A stretch of 64,000 nucleotides of DNA. Origin: Candidatus Zixiibacteriota bacterium. GTDB lineage: Bacteria > Zixibacteria > MSB-5A5 > GN15 > FEB-12. A model generated the notes under the pieces. The model did no database searches and was not told the DNA's origin. It saw only the letters and a program-made list of their open reading frames with translations. The stretch lies in assembly GCA_017999435.1 (NCBI GenBank), contig JAGNLV010000001.1:858993-922992 (forward strand). Direction: 5' to 3'. Made by a program: the position numbers and the translations under genes. This document shows, piece by piece, positions 35,101 through 43,193 of the stretch (positions within the stretch are counted from its first letter, which is position 1; every line of letters begins with the position of its first letter).

Positions 35101-35561
35101 CCGATCGAGCTGTGCCCGCGCACGTGGACGTTGCAGTTCTTCACGAGGATGTGATTATTCGGACCGAGAATGAACCCGATCACGTTGGGTCCTCCCGTGT
35201 TGCCGTAGAGCTGCCCCGACGTGGCCGCCTGCATGATCGTGAGGCCCTCCACCACCACGTGGTCGGAGGCATGCAGGTACACCCCGTAGTGGCCGCCGGT
35301 CCCGCTGCCGTCAAACGTAAGAGTCCGGCCGTTGCCCTTGATTTTGGAGTAGCTGACGCCGTTGATGTGGATTCCATTGGCCGCCGTAGACAGGTCGCCC
35401 GCCACCGTGTACAGCGTGGAATCCCGATCGACCGTGAAGGGGAGTGAGCTGATAGTGACTTGGTAGGGGTAGGCAGCATCGCTCCAGTTGTTCCATTGCG
35501 CGTGCGAGGTGACGGGAACAAGAAGGGCGGTAAGACCGAACAGGACAATCAGCTTTCTCAT
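32136..35561 (-). CDS. large secreted right-handed beta-helix protein with Calx-beta, Fn3-like and C-terminal sorting-like domain
   Basis: An 1141-residue exported protein with a signal peptide (residues 1-21). Residues about 30-500 show the repeated short strands of a pectate-lyase-like parallel beta-helix (VEGLTIMQAA, LVKNCNVHVRG, VVDSACHTGLLV). A Calx-beta-like segment lies near 640-735 (GTILAGQTADTISV, FVISNSSQGAI). Three Fn3/Ig-like units follow, each with a YTWRARSYDG-type motif. The last 90 residues (YPNPVHFQQGE then GRWTWDGRNASGN and GVYSWF) match a FlgD/T9SS type A sorting-like Ig fold. GGAGGC lies before the ATG. Probably binds or cleaves a surface polysaccharide. No catalytic residues can be assigned. 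Confidence 0.85.
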   Translation of the reverse strand: MRKLIVLFGLTALLVPVTSHAQWNNWSDAAYPYQVTISSLPFTVDRDSTLYTVAGDLSTAANGIHINGVSYSKIKGNGRTLTFDGSGTGGHYGVYLHASDHVVVEGLTIMQAATSGQLYGNTGGPNVIGFILGPNNHILVKNCNVHVRGHSSIGFDGAYGDAPFDSWAEGVKTEIEIDGGNFTSYVQSFDNRMWNDAAVMKLDCKPFVQPEQYNFYVHNVVVDSACHTGLLVMDVAWFEYNNVTIDAHNERPSTSWANAHGIGGGNLEAGSRFRYNTVRSGSNHYGGRGMYFDYSVGTAAAPIEIAYNDIRISSGQTTENPAARGIRIRWGCFYLRVHHNYIEVYADDDPATQQISEEAHGIWYTEIGEEGSALGSYNEIYNNTIKTIWSGSSGATPTHVGALMIEQVQDPSKPFGNGCRSYHNRLVSNVHPLMFGELNGGCQEWTSYQDTIEWALPHMTDGYNFSGAVTVGYYNGPSDNNRVIDPVFINAAVNNVVRGGNTGSAYVMRSVELAVKGTNGLPVSGATVHLWPRQAYADSTNLSAAVVAKTTGTNGLVRDTVPYLYRRWSGASLAAESTYNDYRLRVAKGGDITWRRTTLTDPNVNEREWGQFQDTLALPNTAGDGAWGSEEISLWVEGSSQPEGTSLMFIVRASGAAAQNVTYNFATQNGSAQAPGDFTAASGVGTILAGQTADTISVATVNDAIAESNEAMTFVISNSSQGAITGATAVGTIIDDDTGTDNTPPAAPVLHTPTQGSVLRTTTPVLGVLNSDDRDGDVLTYDFEVYDAVPSLVAGVGGVAEGAATTRWTVPVALQDGAAYTWRARSYDGEEYSPWMSTASFSIDMSSGENNLPTLPVHASPSAGDTLVSAPIVLRVDNAIDPDGDDVTYDFFLYADAGLSELVEEHLGVPETPQQTAVVLDLTPVDGSTYWWRVRASDGIGATAPTEATSFFYYSLYTGGEDEVPEPVSPGSGATVYTTRPVLKARNAALAGTPAYFFQVASDETFTGIVSASDPVAEDPSGVTEWQVADDLEVGETYYWRVRADNEAYSAPAAFQVGFEVVAYPNPVHFQQGEVVTITLPDEPIDLLIQSISGETVLIEDGVSGRWTWDGRNASGNLVAIGVYSWFAKGGAYNGKIVVMP

Positions 35562-36257
35562 CTATGCCTCCTGAGCTATTGACATCGCGGTGGCGAGCCG
35601 CCGGGTTCGGGACCGACCCGCCGAGCAGTATCCGGAACAATCCCCGCTGCAGTATCGTGTCAGGCCGTTTCGCCTCGCGGCGCGAAGACTTCCCCCGCCT
35701 TCCCGGCCTAGCCGCAGCCGCACATCAGGGTTCGATAATCCGTCCTCTCTCCATGACTTAATCGGTAATTTCGGTTGTCAAATACAGTTCAATCTACAAC
35801 CGGTGGTGATCCTCGCCCGGAGTTTCCATGTCCCCACGCTTGCACTTGCAACTGCCGATGGCAGAATAACTTGCGGGCCAAGAGCCATTCGCTGAGCCGA
35901 AGCCCTTGGACGGAGACCATCTTACGCCAAAATACCGCGAACTACAACAAAAAACTTCCGTCCGGAAAGCAAGCGCAATATCCGTGCCGGGCCCGGTAGC
36001 CGATAACTCGCGCAGCGCGCTCTCCAATAACGCCTTACGAGGGCTGCCCGCAGACGTTCGCAACGCAGTGCCGTCAGCGTGGTCAACGCACGTACAAGAA
36101 GCTCATCGACTGAGCATAACCTTGTACATTCGGCCCGGATGAACCACCAGCCGCCTGGACAGCCCTCGAATCGACTGCCCCCTTCGCTGTAACTGCTTCG
36201 ACCGTCCGGCCGAGGACGGGTTTGCCACCACGTGATCCCTCGCGCAGTCAATGCCGG
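35562..36257. other. long intergenic region upstream of the beta-helix gene
   Basis: About 700 bp, lower in GC than its surroundings between 35740 and 35960. A TTGACA on the minus strand (35777-35782) could be a -35 box for the beta-helix gene, but no good -10 follows. A small hairpin CTGCC/GGCAG lies near 35851-35863. No RNA gene or plausible coding region was recognised. Reading frames here have no ribosome binding site and no familiar motif. Confidence 0.4.
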
Positions 36258-39200
36258 CTACGGCGCCGGGCGCCACAGCCAGCCCGCCGGAAGAGCCTGC
36301 TTGGCCAGCGACGGACCGGCGATCGAAACCCCCAGCCCGGATCCCCCCTTGCCCTGAAACATCTGCACCGTGAAGCGGTGAAGCCCGGCTTTCAAACCGA
36401 TCAACCCGCTCAACTCGGTGTCGCCGTGCAAACCGTCGTTGTCGACCACGAGCGTGTCCGCCACGTACAGCCGGCTGCCGTCGTCGGAGTTGATCGAAAA
36501 CGCATACATACCGTCGGCCGGCACCCGGATATATCCCTCAAAGAGCAGACCGAAATCTTCCTGGCGGGCGAGCGGCGGGAGAGCAACGGTCTCGGCCGTA
36601 AATTCGGCCGCGGCCGTCAGCGTATCGAATCGCGGCAGGCGTTCCCATTCGCCTTCGTAGTAGCGCGCTGTCAGCCCGGCGGCCAGCCCCTCAACCGACA
36701 CCGGCGCGCGCAGTTCCAGGCGGTGCACGGTGCGCTCCGCGACGTACGAATTGTCGTACCCGTCCCGCACCGCCCGCGCCCGCAGAGTGGTCGTGCGGTC
36801 AACGGCCACCGGCGCGGTGTAGCGCGCGGAACGTACCGAGGGCTCCGTGCCGTCCAGCGTGTAGTAGATCGCGGCCCCGGGAGTCGGCGAACTCAGAGTC
36901 AACCGGCATCGGCCGGCGAACGCGCCGCTGTCGGCCGCGACCTTCACTACCGTGGCGCGGGTTTCATCGTACAGCGGCCGGGCCGGCGTCACGTCGCCAT
37001 GCGGCTTGGCCCCCACGGTCGCGGCCAGCACCCGGATGCGCGCGTTGTTCGGCAGCGCCACCGCGGTCGCCCCCGGCGGAACCTCCAGCGAAACCAAAAA
37101 GGCATAGGTGAAGCGGTAGATGTCGTTGCCGCACTCCGGGGTGTGGCGGTGCGAGCCGTACCACGCCACGGGCGCCGCAGTGAGATAGGCCGGGGCGATC
37201 GCCGAGGGAGACTCAACCAACTGCCCATCGACCACCCGGTTGTGCCACTGCCCGAGCGGCGCGGCGTAATCCGGCAGCTCCACCGGAAGGGCGCGGCCGC
37301 CGATCCGAAACGTGTCCACGGCCGGGCCGTCCACGGCCGCCGCGAGCAGCCAGAGACGGTTCTCCCCGAGTCCCGGCAAGGGCACTTGCTGGCCGCGGCA
37401 GGTGAGCATGTTGGACGCTCCCGCCGCGCGCGGGCCGAGCACAAAGGGAATGTCAAGATAGTCGAGAGTGTCGGGCAGGAGCTCCCCGGCCAGCGAATAC
37501 CCGCGACCATCGAAGTCGCCGCCGCACCGCTCGTCATCGGTGCTGACCCCGTCGCCGTCGTACGGCAGTTCGAGCGGAGAATACCAGGGAAGGAGCAGGT
37601 CGGTGACGACTCCTTCATCAAGCGTGACTGCGAACGCTTTCGGCTGAAATGCCGTGAGCGACACGACCAGCCGGCCGTCGGCCACCTCGGCGGGCCCGAC
37701 ATTCTCCTCCGCGCCGTTCACTTCGCGCGCGGCCGCGATCGGTCGGTCGAAGGCGAGTGCCGCCTGCGTCCGCGGGGCGCCCGCGGTTTCCCGAACGCGG
37801 ATGATGATCTCGTCGCACTCCTCGGCCATCTTCACCGCGGCGATCATCACGCCCGGCGCTTCGGTCGCTGCGCCGCCCCGCGCCGGAGTCTCCTCCGCCC
37901 GGACCAGCGAGTAGGTCTTCCCCAACTCCCCTTCGTGCGGCTGCGCCCGGAAAGCCTGCAGCGGCTGGTTGAAGCGCGCCCCCTGCCGGACGACGCCTCC
38001 GGAGCGCCAGTCGCCGGCGTGTCCCTGAAGGGCGAATCCCAGGAGGTGGCGCCCGAGATCCTGGGAGCGCTGATCGCCCACCCAGTCCCAGCCTTTGCCC
38101 ACGCCCGGGGTGCGCACGAGGGTGAGGCGCACGGTCGCCGAGTCGGGGTGGTCCCAGCCGTAGCGGCAGTCGTTCAGGACCGCCACCCCCCAGTCGCCCG
38201 CAGGGGCGGCCAGGTCGGCCCACTGGTGCCCCGGCACTTCGTAGCGCTTTTCGGAATTGCGGCCGCGTTCGATCACGCCCAGCCCCAGGTCGTAGGTCAC
38301 GGTTTCGTTGGCGGTCGCCGGCGACACGGCGAGCTTGAGCATCCGCTCCCGCTCATACCAGTCGATCGCCGCCTGGAACTCGACCCGCTCCCCGGCCTCC
38401 CCCGCCGCCAGACTGACGATCGTGCGGAGCGTGGAAGACGCCGTGCGCCGCTCGATACTGACCGCCACCCGCGCGCATCCTTCCTCGACCACCGCGATGA
38501 CCGGATCGCCCGCCCATTCGTCGCGGGCCGGAGCCATGACATCCTCGTAGTCCACCTCCCACGCCGGCCAATTGTGCGGCGTGTCCTCCAGCAGTTCGTA
38601 GCGCACCGGCGCCCCGAGCAGCTCCCGACCGAGCTTCTTGTCGTAGATCGACGCCACCTCTCCCTTCTCATTCAACCCCACCCGGTAGCGTTCGTTCTCC
38701 AGTTCCCGGGGCGAGACCCGCAAGCCGGTCGCCAGCGGGCAGGGGGCGTCGGCCGGCCGCGCATCGAAGACGGCGTAACCCACCGAGGGCACCCGGGCGA
38801 GAAAACGAAGGCGCAGCGAATCGCCGGCCATCGGGACCGCATCCGCCGGCGCCTCCCGGCCGTCCGGACCGAAGACGCGAACGAACCGCGTCTTCCGGTC
38901 GCCGAAGTGCACGGCGGCTTCGACGACATCTTCGCGGTCAAAACCCAGCGGGTTGAAGACGACCAGGGGGATCCCCTGGGTGCGGGTGTCCAGAGCGCCG
39001 GCGGTCGCCTCCACGGCGCCGGTGAGCAGCGCGGCGAATCGGTTCTGGCAGAGGAGTTCGTCGTTCCACGAGAACTCGTACGCCTCGGGAATGCTGGTCC
39101 CGGTCAGGTCGTCATGGAACTGGTGCCAGAGGAAGCGGATCCAGGTGTCGCGCAGCAGGCCGCGCGGGTAGAAGCTCCCACCCCGCCGCGCGGCGATCAC

Positions 39201-40208
39201 CGCGGCCCGCTCCGCCGCCTCGGCGAGCAGCTCGTTGCGGCGGTTCCACCGCTTCATAGCGGCCTGCGAGGTGTAGCAGCCGGCCCCGTGGCGCGTCATC
39301 ACCAGCTCGCCGTCGAAGTGCGGCAGCCGCGCGGTGTCGACGCCGGCGAGCAGATCAACCAGGTCATCGGCGCCCGCGCTGACAACACGCAGAGGACCGT
39401 CGCTCTGCATCGAGGCGACCAGGCGGTCGACCGAAGCGGAGTCCGGCGACCCGCCGGTGTCGCCCGTACCGAAATACCGGTAGGCCGCGAAGAGCCCCGA
39501 TTTCTCCCCCTGCCGCCGGGCGGCGCCGAGCCAGGTCGTGTCCCGGCTTAAGTCGCCGGTAATCCGCGAGACGTACTCGCCCGGATTGACCCCGCACAGC
39601 AGCGTCGCACCGTCCACCCCCCGCCAGACCCCGATGTCAAAGGGGATGCCGACCCAGCAACCCCACCCCAGCTTCTGGGTCGAGAAGCTCCGGAGGCCGC
39701 AGTGGCGGGCAATCGAGGGAAGGGCGTAGCCGAAACCGAAACAGTCCGGCAGGAAGATGTCCCGGCTGGTCCGGCCGAACTCTTTCCGGAAGTACCCGTT
39801 GCCGTAGAGCGTCTGGCGGACGAGCGACTCGAACGAGGGAATGTTGACATCCACAGCATCGACCCAGCTCCCCGTCACCCGCCACTGTCCCGATTGGACA
39901 TAGGGCCGTATGCGCTCGAAGTCCTCCCGGTAGTACTCCTCCATGAGCATGTAGCGGAAAGCCCCTTCGAAGCTGAAGACGTACTGCGGGTACTGGGCCA
40001 TCAGGGCGAGATTCCGCCGAAAGGTGTCGGGGATATACTCGTCGATGCTGTTCCGGATCGTCCACCGCCACTGGGTATCGAGGTGGGCGGTGCCGATCAC
40101 CTGGAGCGTGGGGCGCTGCTCCGGGGGCGCGGCCTGTTCCGGCTGCGAGCCCGCCGGTGTCCCCACGGCCGCCAGGAGGAGAGCGAGAAGGGCCGTCTTG
40201 ATGCTCAT
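36258..40208 (-). CDS. exported GH38 alpha-mannosidase with chitobiase-C-like and PA14 domains
   Basis: A 1316-residue exported enzyme with a signal peptide (about residues 1-21). The GH38 catalytic domain has GTAHLDTQWRWT, SFEGAFRYMLMEEYY, and FLPDCFGFGYALP, which contains the nucleophile Asp. The middle has the mannosidase beta-sandwich regions (VFNPLGFDREDVVEA, NERYRVGLNEKGEVASIYD). A CHB_HEX_C-like segment (GAAIYYTLDGTEPSVRSARY) follows and then a C-terminal PA14 domain (FEGYIRVPADGMYAFSINSD, DDGSRLYVADTLVVDN). The ATG overlaps the permease stop in ATGA, so hydrolase and transporter are coupled. It probably trims alpha-mannosides outside the cytoplasm for uptake by the ABC system. Confidence 0.92.
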   Translation of the reverse strand: MSIKTALLALLLAAVGTPAGSQPEQAAPPEQRPTLQVIGTAHLDTQWRWTIRNSIDEYIPDTFRRNLALMAQYPQYVFSFEGAFRYMLMEEYYREDFERIRPYVQSGQWRVTGSWVDAVDVNIPSFESLVRQTLYGNGYFRKEFGRTSRDIFLPDCFGFGYALPSIARHCGLRSFSTQKLGWGCWVGIPFDIGVWRGVDGATLLCGVNPGEYVSRITGDLSRDTTWLGAARRQGEKSGLFAAYRYFGTGDTGGSPDSASVDRLVASMQSDGPLRVVSAGADDLVDLLAGVDTARLPHFDGELVMTRHGAGCYTSQAAMKRWNRRNELLAEAAERAAVIAARRGGSFYPRGLLRDTWIRFLWHQFHDDLTGTSIPEAYEFSWNDELLCQNRFAALLTGAVEATAGALDTRTQGIPLVVFNPLGFDREDVVEAAVHFGDRKTRFVRVFGPDGREAPADAVPMAGDSLRLRFLARVPSVGYAVFDARPADAPCPLATGLRVSPRELENERYRVGLNEKGEVASIYDKKLGRELLGAPVRYELLEDTPHNWPAWEVDYEDVMAPARDEWAGDPVIAVVEEGCARVAVSIERRTASSTLRTIVSLAAGEAGERVEFQAAIDWYERERMLKLAVSPATANETVTYDLGLGVIERGRNSEKRYEVPGHQWADLAAPAGDWGVAVLNDCRYGWDHPDSATVRLTLVRTPGVGKGWDWVGDQRSQDLGRHLLGFALQGHAGDWRSGGVVRQGARFNQPLQAFRAQPHEGELGKTYSLVRAEETPARGGAATEAPGVMIAAVKMAEECDEIIIRVRETAGAPRTQAALAFDRPIAAAREVNGAEENVGPAEVADGRLVVSLTAFQPKAFAVTLDEGVVTDLLLPWYSPLELPYDGDGVSTDDERCGGDFDGRGYSLAGELLPDTLDYLDIPFVLGPRAAGASNMLTCRGQQVPLPGLGENRLWLLAAAVDGPAVDTFRIGGRALPVELPDYAAPLGQWHNRVVDGQLVESPSAIAPAYLTAAPVAWYGSHRHTPECGNDIYRFTYAFLVSLEVPPGATAVALPNNARIRVLAATVGAKPHGDVTPARPLYDETRATVVKVAADSGAFAGRCRLTLSSPTPGAAIYYTLDGTEPSVRSARYTAPVAVDRTTTLRARAVRDGYDNSYVAERTVHRLELRAPVSVEGLAAGLTARYYEGEWERLPRFDTLTAAAEFTAETVALPPLARQEDFGLLFEGYIRVPADGMYAFSINSDDGSRLYVADTLVVDNDGLHGDTELSGLIGLKAGLHRFTVQMFQGKGGSGLGVSIAGPSLAKQALPAGWLWRPAP

Positions 40209-41644
40209 GGTCGTTGCTCCGTATTTGCAGTCGCTGTGTTATCCGGTTTCGGGTCGCGGCGGGCGGATGGTCCCGGCCGGCGGCGCGCGAGTCGCCGCTG
40301 TTTGAGACGGTCGGCGAGCACGGCGGCGAGAATCACCAGCCCGAGAATGACCTTCTGCGTATAGCTTTCCACGTTGATCAGGTTCATGCCGTTCTGGATG
40401 ACGGCGATAATGAAGGCGCCGATCAGCGTGCCGAGGATCCGCCCCTCCCCCCCCATGAGGCTCGTCCCGCCCACCACCACCGCGGCAATCACGTACAACT
40501 CGTAGGTCAGTCCATAGGTCGGGGCGCCGCTCTTAAGCTGCGAGGCCATCACCACCCCGCCGAGCCCCGCCAGGAGCCCGCAGATCACGTAGACCGAAAA
40601 GAGCACCGCCTTGACGCGGATACCCGCAAGGTGGGCCGCCTCCGGGTTCCCGCCGACCGCGTACACATAGCGGCCGTAGGTCGTCCGCGTCATCACCACG
40701 TGGGCGGCGGCGTAGAGCAGGACCATGAGGATCACGGCGTTGGGGATGTGGAAGACCGGGTCGACCCCGCGCCCGAGCCAGACAAAGGAATCGGGAAGCT
40801 GGTAGATCGGTTTGCCTTGCGAGATGATGTAGCCGAGACCCGCCGCCACCTGCATCATCGCGAGCGTCGCAATGAACGGCGGAATGCGAAAACCGGTGAC
40901 CATGAAACCGCTGAAAGCCCCGACGCCCCCCGCCAGGAGTATGCCCCCGAGGCTCGCCAGGATCATCGCGGCCGGCCCGGCCTGGTCCCCCCCGGCCCGG
41001 CCGATTAGCCAGGCGGAGACAACCGCCGAGAGCGCGATCAGGCTGCCCACCGAGAGGTCGATGCCGGCGGTGATGATCACCAGCGTCATCCCGACCGCGA
41101 TGATGGCGATGACCGAGATCTGGTTCGCCACGTTGCGGAGATTGTCGGCCAGCAGGAAAGTCGGCCAGCGGTGGGGCGAGGGTTCGCACACTTTGGCCGC
41201 GCGGAAACCCGCCACCTGCGCCGCCACCATCGTCACGGCGGCATAGTAGGCGTGGCTGGTCACAATCAGCGGGGCCGCCTGGCCGGCCGAATCGAGCGCC
41301 TCGAGTCGCGCCCGCACCTCCGCGGGCGAACCGAACACCGGCGGCCGGACTGTCCGGCCGGCGTTCGCCAGTCGCCCGACTAGCGTCCGCACCATGGCCG
41401 AATCGTCGCCGGTCGCCTGGCCGATCACCACCACCGCACCCCCCGGCGCCGTCCCGGCGGCGAGCTGGGCGCACAGGTTGTCGCCGGCCGCCGCGCCGGT
41501 CGGGTGCTGCTCGGAAATCGTCAACAGCGAAAACAGCGCGCACAGGGCGGCCAGCACGAGCGCCATGCCGTAGTCGGAGAACGCCTGCCGCAGCCGCGCC
41601 GCGCCCGCCTCGCGGCGGTGTTTTTTGCCCCGTGAATTTTCCAC
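40205..41644 (-). CDS. sugar ABC transporter permease (RbsC-like) with extra periplasmic domain
   Basis: A 479-residue permease of the ribose/xylose family: NLRNVANQISVIAIIAVGMTLVIITAGIDLSVGSL, and the EAA-like ATPase contact YAVGGNPEAAHLAGI. Between the first helix (about residues 27-45) and the second there is an insert of about 120 residues containing AVVVIGQATGDD and LIVTSHAYYAAVTM. Ribose-type permeases lack it. It looks like an alpha/beta lobe and would lie in the periplasm. The start is GTG at 41644 with AGAGGAAAGG upstream. It lies 19 bp after the ATPase gene and overlaps the mannosidase gene. Confidence 0.92.
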   Translation of the reverse strand: MENSRGKKHRREAGAARLRQAFSDYGMALVLAALCALFSLLTISEQHPTGAAAGDNLCAQLAAGTAPGGAVVVIGQATGDDSAMVRTLVGRLANAGRTVRPPVFGSPAEVRARLEALDSAGQAAPLIVTSHAYYAAVTMVAAQVAGFRAAKVCEPSPHRWPTFLLADNLRNVANQISVIAIIAVGMTLVIITAGIDLSVGSLIALSAVVSAWLIGRAGGDQAGPAAMILASLGGILLAGGVGAFSGFMVTGFRIPPFIATLAMMQVAAGLGYIISQGKPIYQLPDSFVWLGRGVDPVFHIPNAVILMVLLYAAAHVVMTRTTYGRYVYAVGGNPEAAHLAGIRVKAVLFSVYVICGLLAGLGGVVMASQLKSGAPTYGLTYELYVIAAVVVGGTSLMGGEGRILGTLIGAFIIAVIQNGMNLINVESYTQKVILGLVILAAVLADRLKQRRLARRRPGPSARRDPKPDNTATANTEQRP

Positions 41645-41663
41645 GCGCCTTTCCTCTGCGGCC

Positions 41664-43172
41664 TCACACGGCCAGCGCCATCAGGTCCTCCTGCGTGGCG
41701 CGGGCCGCCTCGGCCACCTCGCCGGCCACCCGCCCCCGCCGCAGCACGAGAATGCGGTCGCAGATCCCGAGGAGTTCCGGAAGCTCCGAGGAGATCACGA
41801 TGACGCATTTGCCGAGCGCCGTGAGCCGGCCGATCAGGACGTACATTTCGTATTTGGCGCCGACGTCGATCCCCCGTGTCGGCTCGTCGAAAATGACCAC
41901 TTCCGAATTGGTCTCCAGCCAGCGGGCCACGAGCAGCTTTTGCTGGTTGCCGCCCGAGAGCTCCTCCGCCCGCTGCTCCGGGTGGGAAAGCCGGATGTTG
42001 AGACCGGCCGTCCGCTCGGCGAACCGCTCCTGTTCGCGGCGCCGGTCGATCCAGGCCAGGCGCGACCAGGAACCGAGATTGGGCAGCGCGAAATTGTCCC
42101 GGGCCGAGGCCCCCAGCACGAGCCCCTGGCGGCGCCGGTCCTCGGTGAGTAGACATACTCCCGCGCCGATCGCCGCGCGCGGCGAGGCGATTTCCAGCGG
42201 CCGGCCGCCCAGCCGGATCTCGCCGCGCCGTTTCCGGTCGGCCCCGAAAATGAGCCGGGCGACCTCGGTCCGGCCCGCACCCATCAGTCCCGCCAGCCCG
42301 AGCACCTCCCCCCGCCGAACGGCGAACGAGACATCCTCGATAAACCCGCCGCTCAGTCCGCGCACCTCGAAATGTACGGGCCCGATCGGGGCCGGCGCCT
42401 TCGGGTACTCCTGGTCGAGCGGCCGCCCCACCATGAGCTCGATCAGCTCCGCCCGCGAGAACTCCCCTGCCCGACGGACCGCGATCGTCGCCCCGTCGCG
42501 CATGACCGTGATGCGGTCGGCGATCGCCGCCACCTCGTCGAGGCGGTGGCTGATGAAGACAATCCCCATCCCCCGCCCGGCCAGGTCGCGAAGGATGGCG
42601 AAGAGGTGCGCGACCTCGTGAGGGGCGAGGGCGGCGGTCGGCTCGTCCATCACGAGGATGCGAGCCTCGCGGGCCAGCGCCCGCGCCACTTCGACAATCT
42701 GCTGCTGGGCCACCGTGAGGCCGGAGACGAGCGCCGAGGGATCCAGGGCTGCGCCCAGGCGGTCGAGAAGGGCGGCGGCCGCGCGCCGCTCGCGGCCGTG
42801 GTCGATCAGACCGCGGCGGGCCGCTTCGTGGCCGAGAAAAATGTTCGCCGCCACCGAGAGCGATGGCACGAGAGTGAATTCCTGATAAATGGTGGCGATG
42901 CCCGCCCGCTGCGCCTCGAGCGGCCGCCGAAACTCCGCCGGCTGCCCGAGCAGCCGGATCTCCCCGCCGTCCCGCCGGTGCACCCCGGTGAGGATCTTGA
43001 TGAGCGTGCTCTTGCCGGCGCCGTTCTCCCCGACCAGCGCGTGGATCTCCCCCGCGCGCAGGGCGAAACTCGCCGCCCGCAAAGCCCGAACGCCGGGGAA
43101 CGATTTCTCGATCCCCGACATCTCCAGCAGGCTGTGCCCGCCGGGGGCGGGCGTCTCAGAGGAGGAATCCAT
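41664..43172 (-). CDS. sugar ABC transporter ATPase (RbsA-like)
   Basis: A 502-residue protein with two fused ABC domains that energises sugar import. The first half has Walker A GENGAGKST, signature SGLTVAQQQIVEVARAL and Walker B ILVMDEPTAAL. The second half has the typical degenerate Walker A GLMGAGRTEV and an LSGGNQQKLLVARWL signature with VVIFDEPTRGID. The length is normal for the family. It sits between the binding-protein and permease genes, 21 bp from the binding protein. Confidence 0.96.
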   Translation of the reverse strand: MDSSSETPAPGGHSLLEMSGIEKSFPGVRALRAASFALRAGEIHALVGENGAGKSTLIKILTGVHRRDGGEIRLLGQPAEFRRPLEAQRAGIATIYQEFTLVPSLSVAANIFLGHEAARRGLIDHGRERRAAAALLDRLGAALDPSALVSGLTVAQQQIVEVARALAREARILVMDEPTAALAPHEVAHLFAILRDLAGRGMGIVFISHRLDEVAAIADRITVMRDGATIAVRRAGEFSRAELIELMVGRPLDQEYPKAPAPIGPVHFEVRGLSGGFIEDVSFAVRRGEVLGLAGLMGAGRTEVARLIFGADRKRRGEIRLGGRPLEIASPRAAIGAGVCLLTEDRRRQGLVLGASARDNFALPNLGSWSRLAWIDRRREQERFAERTAGLNIRLSHPEQRAEELSGGNQQKLLVARWLETNSEVVIFDEPTRGIDVGAKYEMYVLIGRLTALGKCVIVISSELPELLGICDRILVLRRGRVAGEVAEAARATQEDLMALAV

Positions 43173-43193
43173 ATCTCGGCCGCGGCCGTCCGG

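Noticed and set aside
35922-36251. 109-codon minus-strand frame downstream of nothing obvious, between the mannosidase and beta-helix genes
   Set aside because: No family resemblance, no good start signal, and the composition changes along its length as in noncoding DNA.
36222-39551. An 1109-codon plus-strand frame over the alpha-mannosidase gene
   Set aside because: Shadow of the GH38 gene. Low-complexity Arg/His/Pro composition and no motif.
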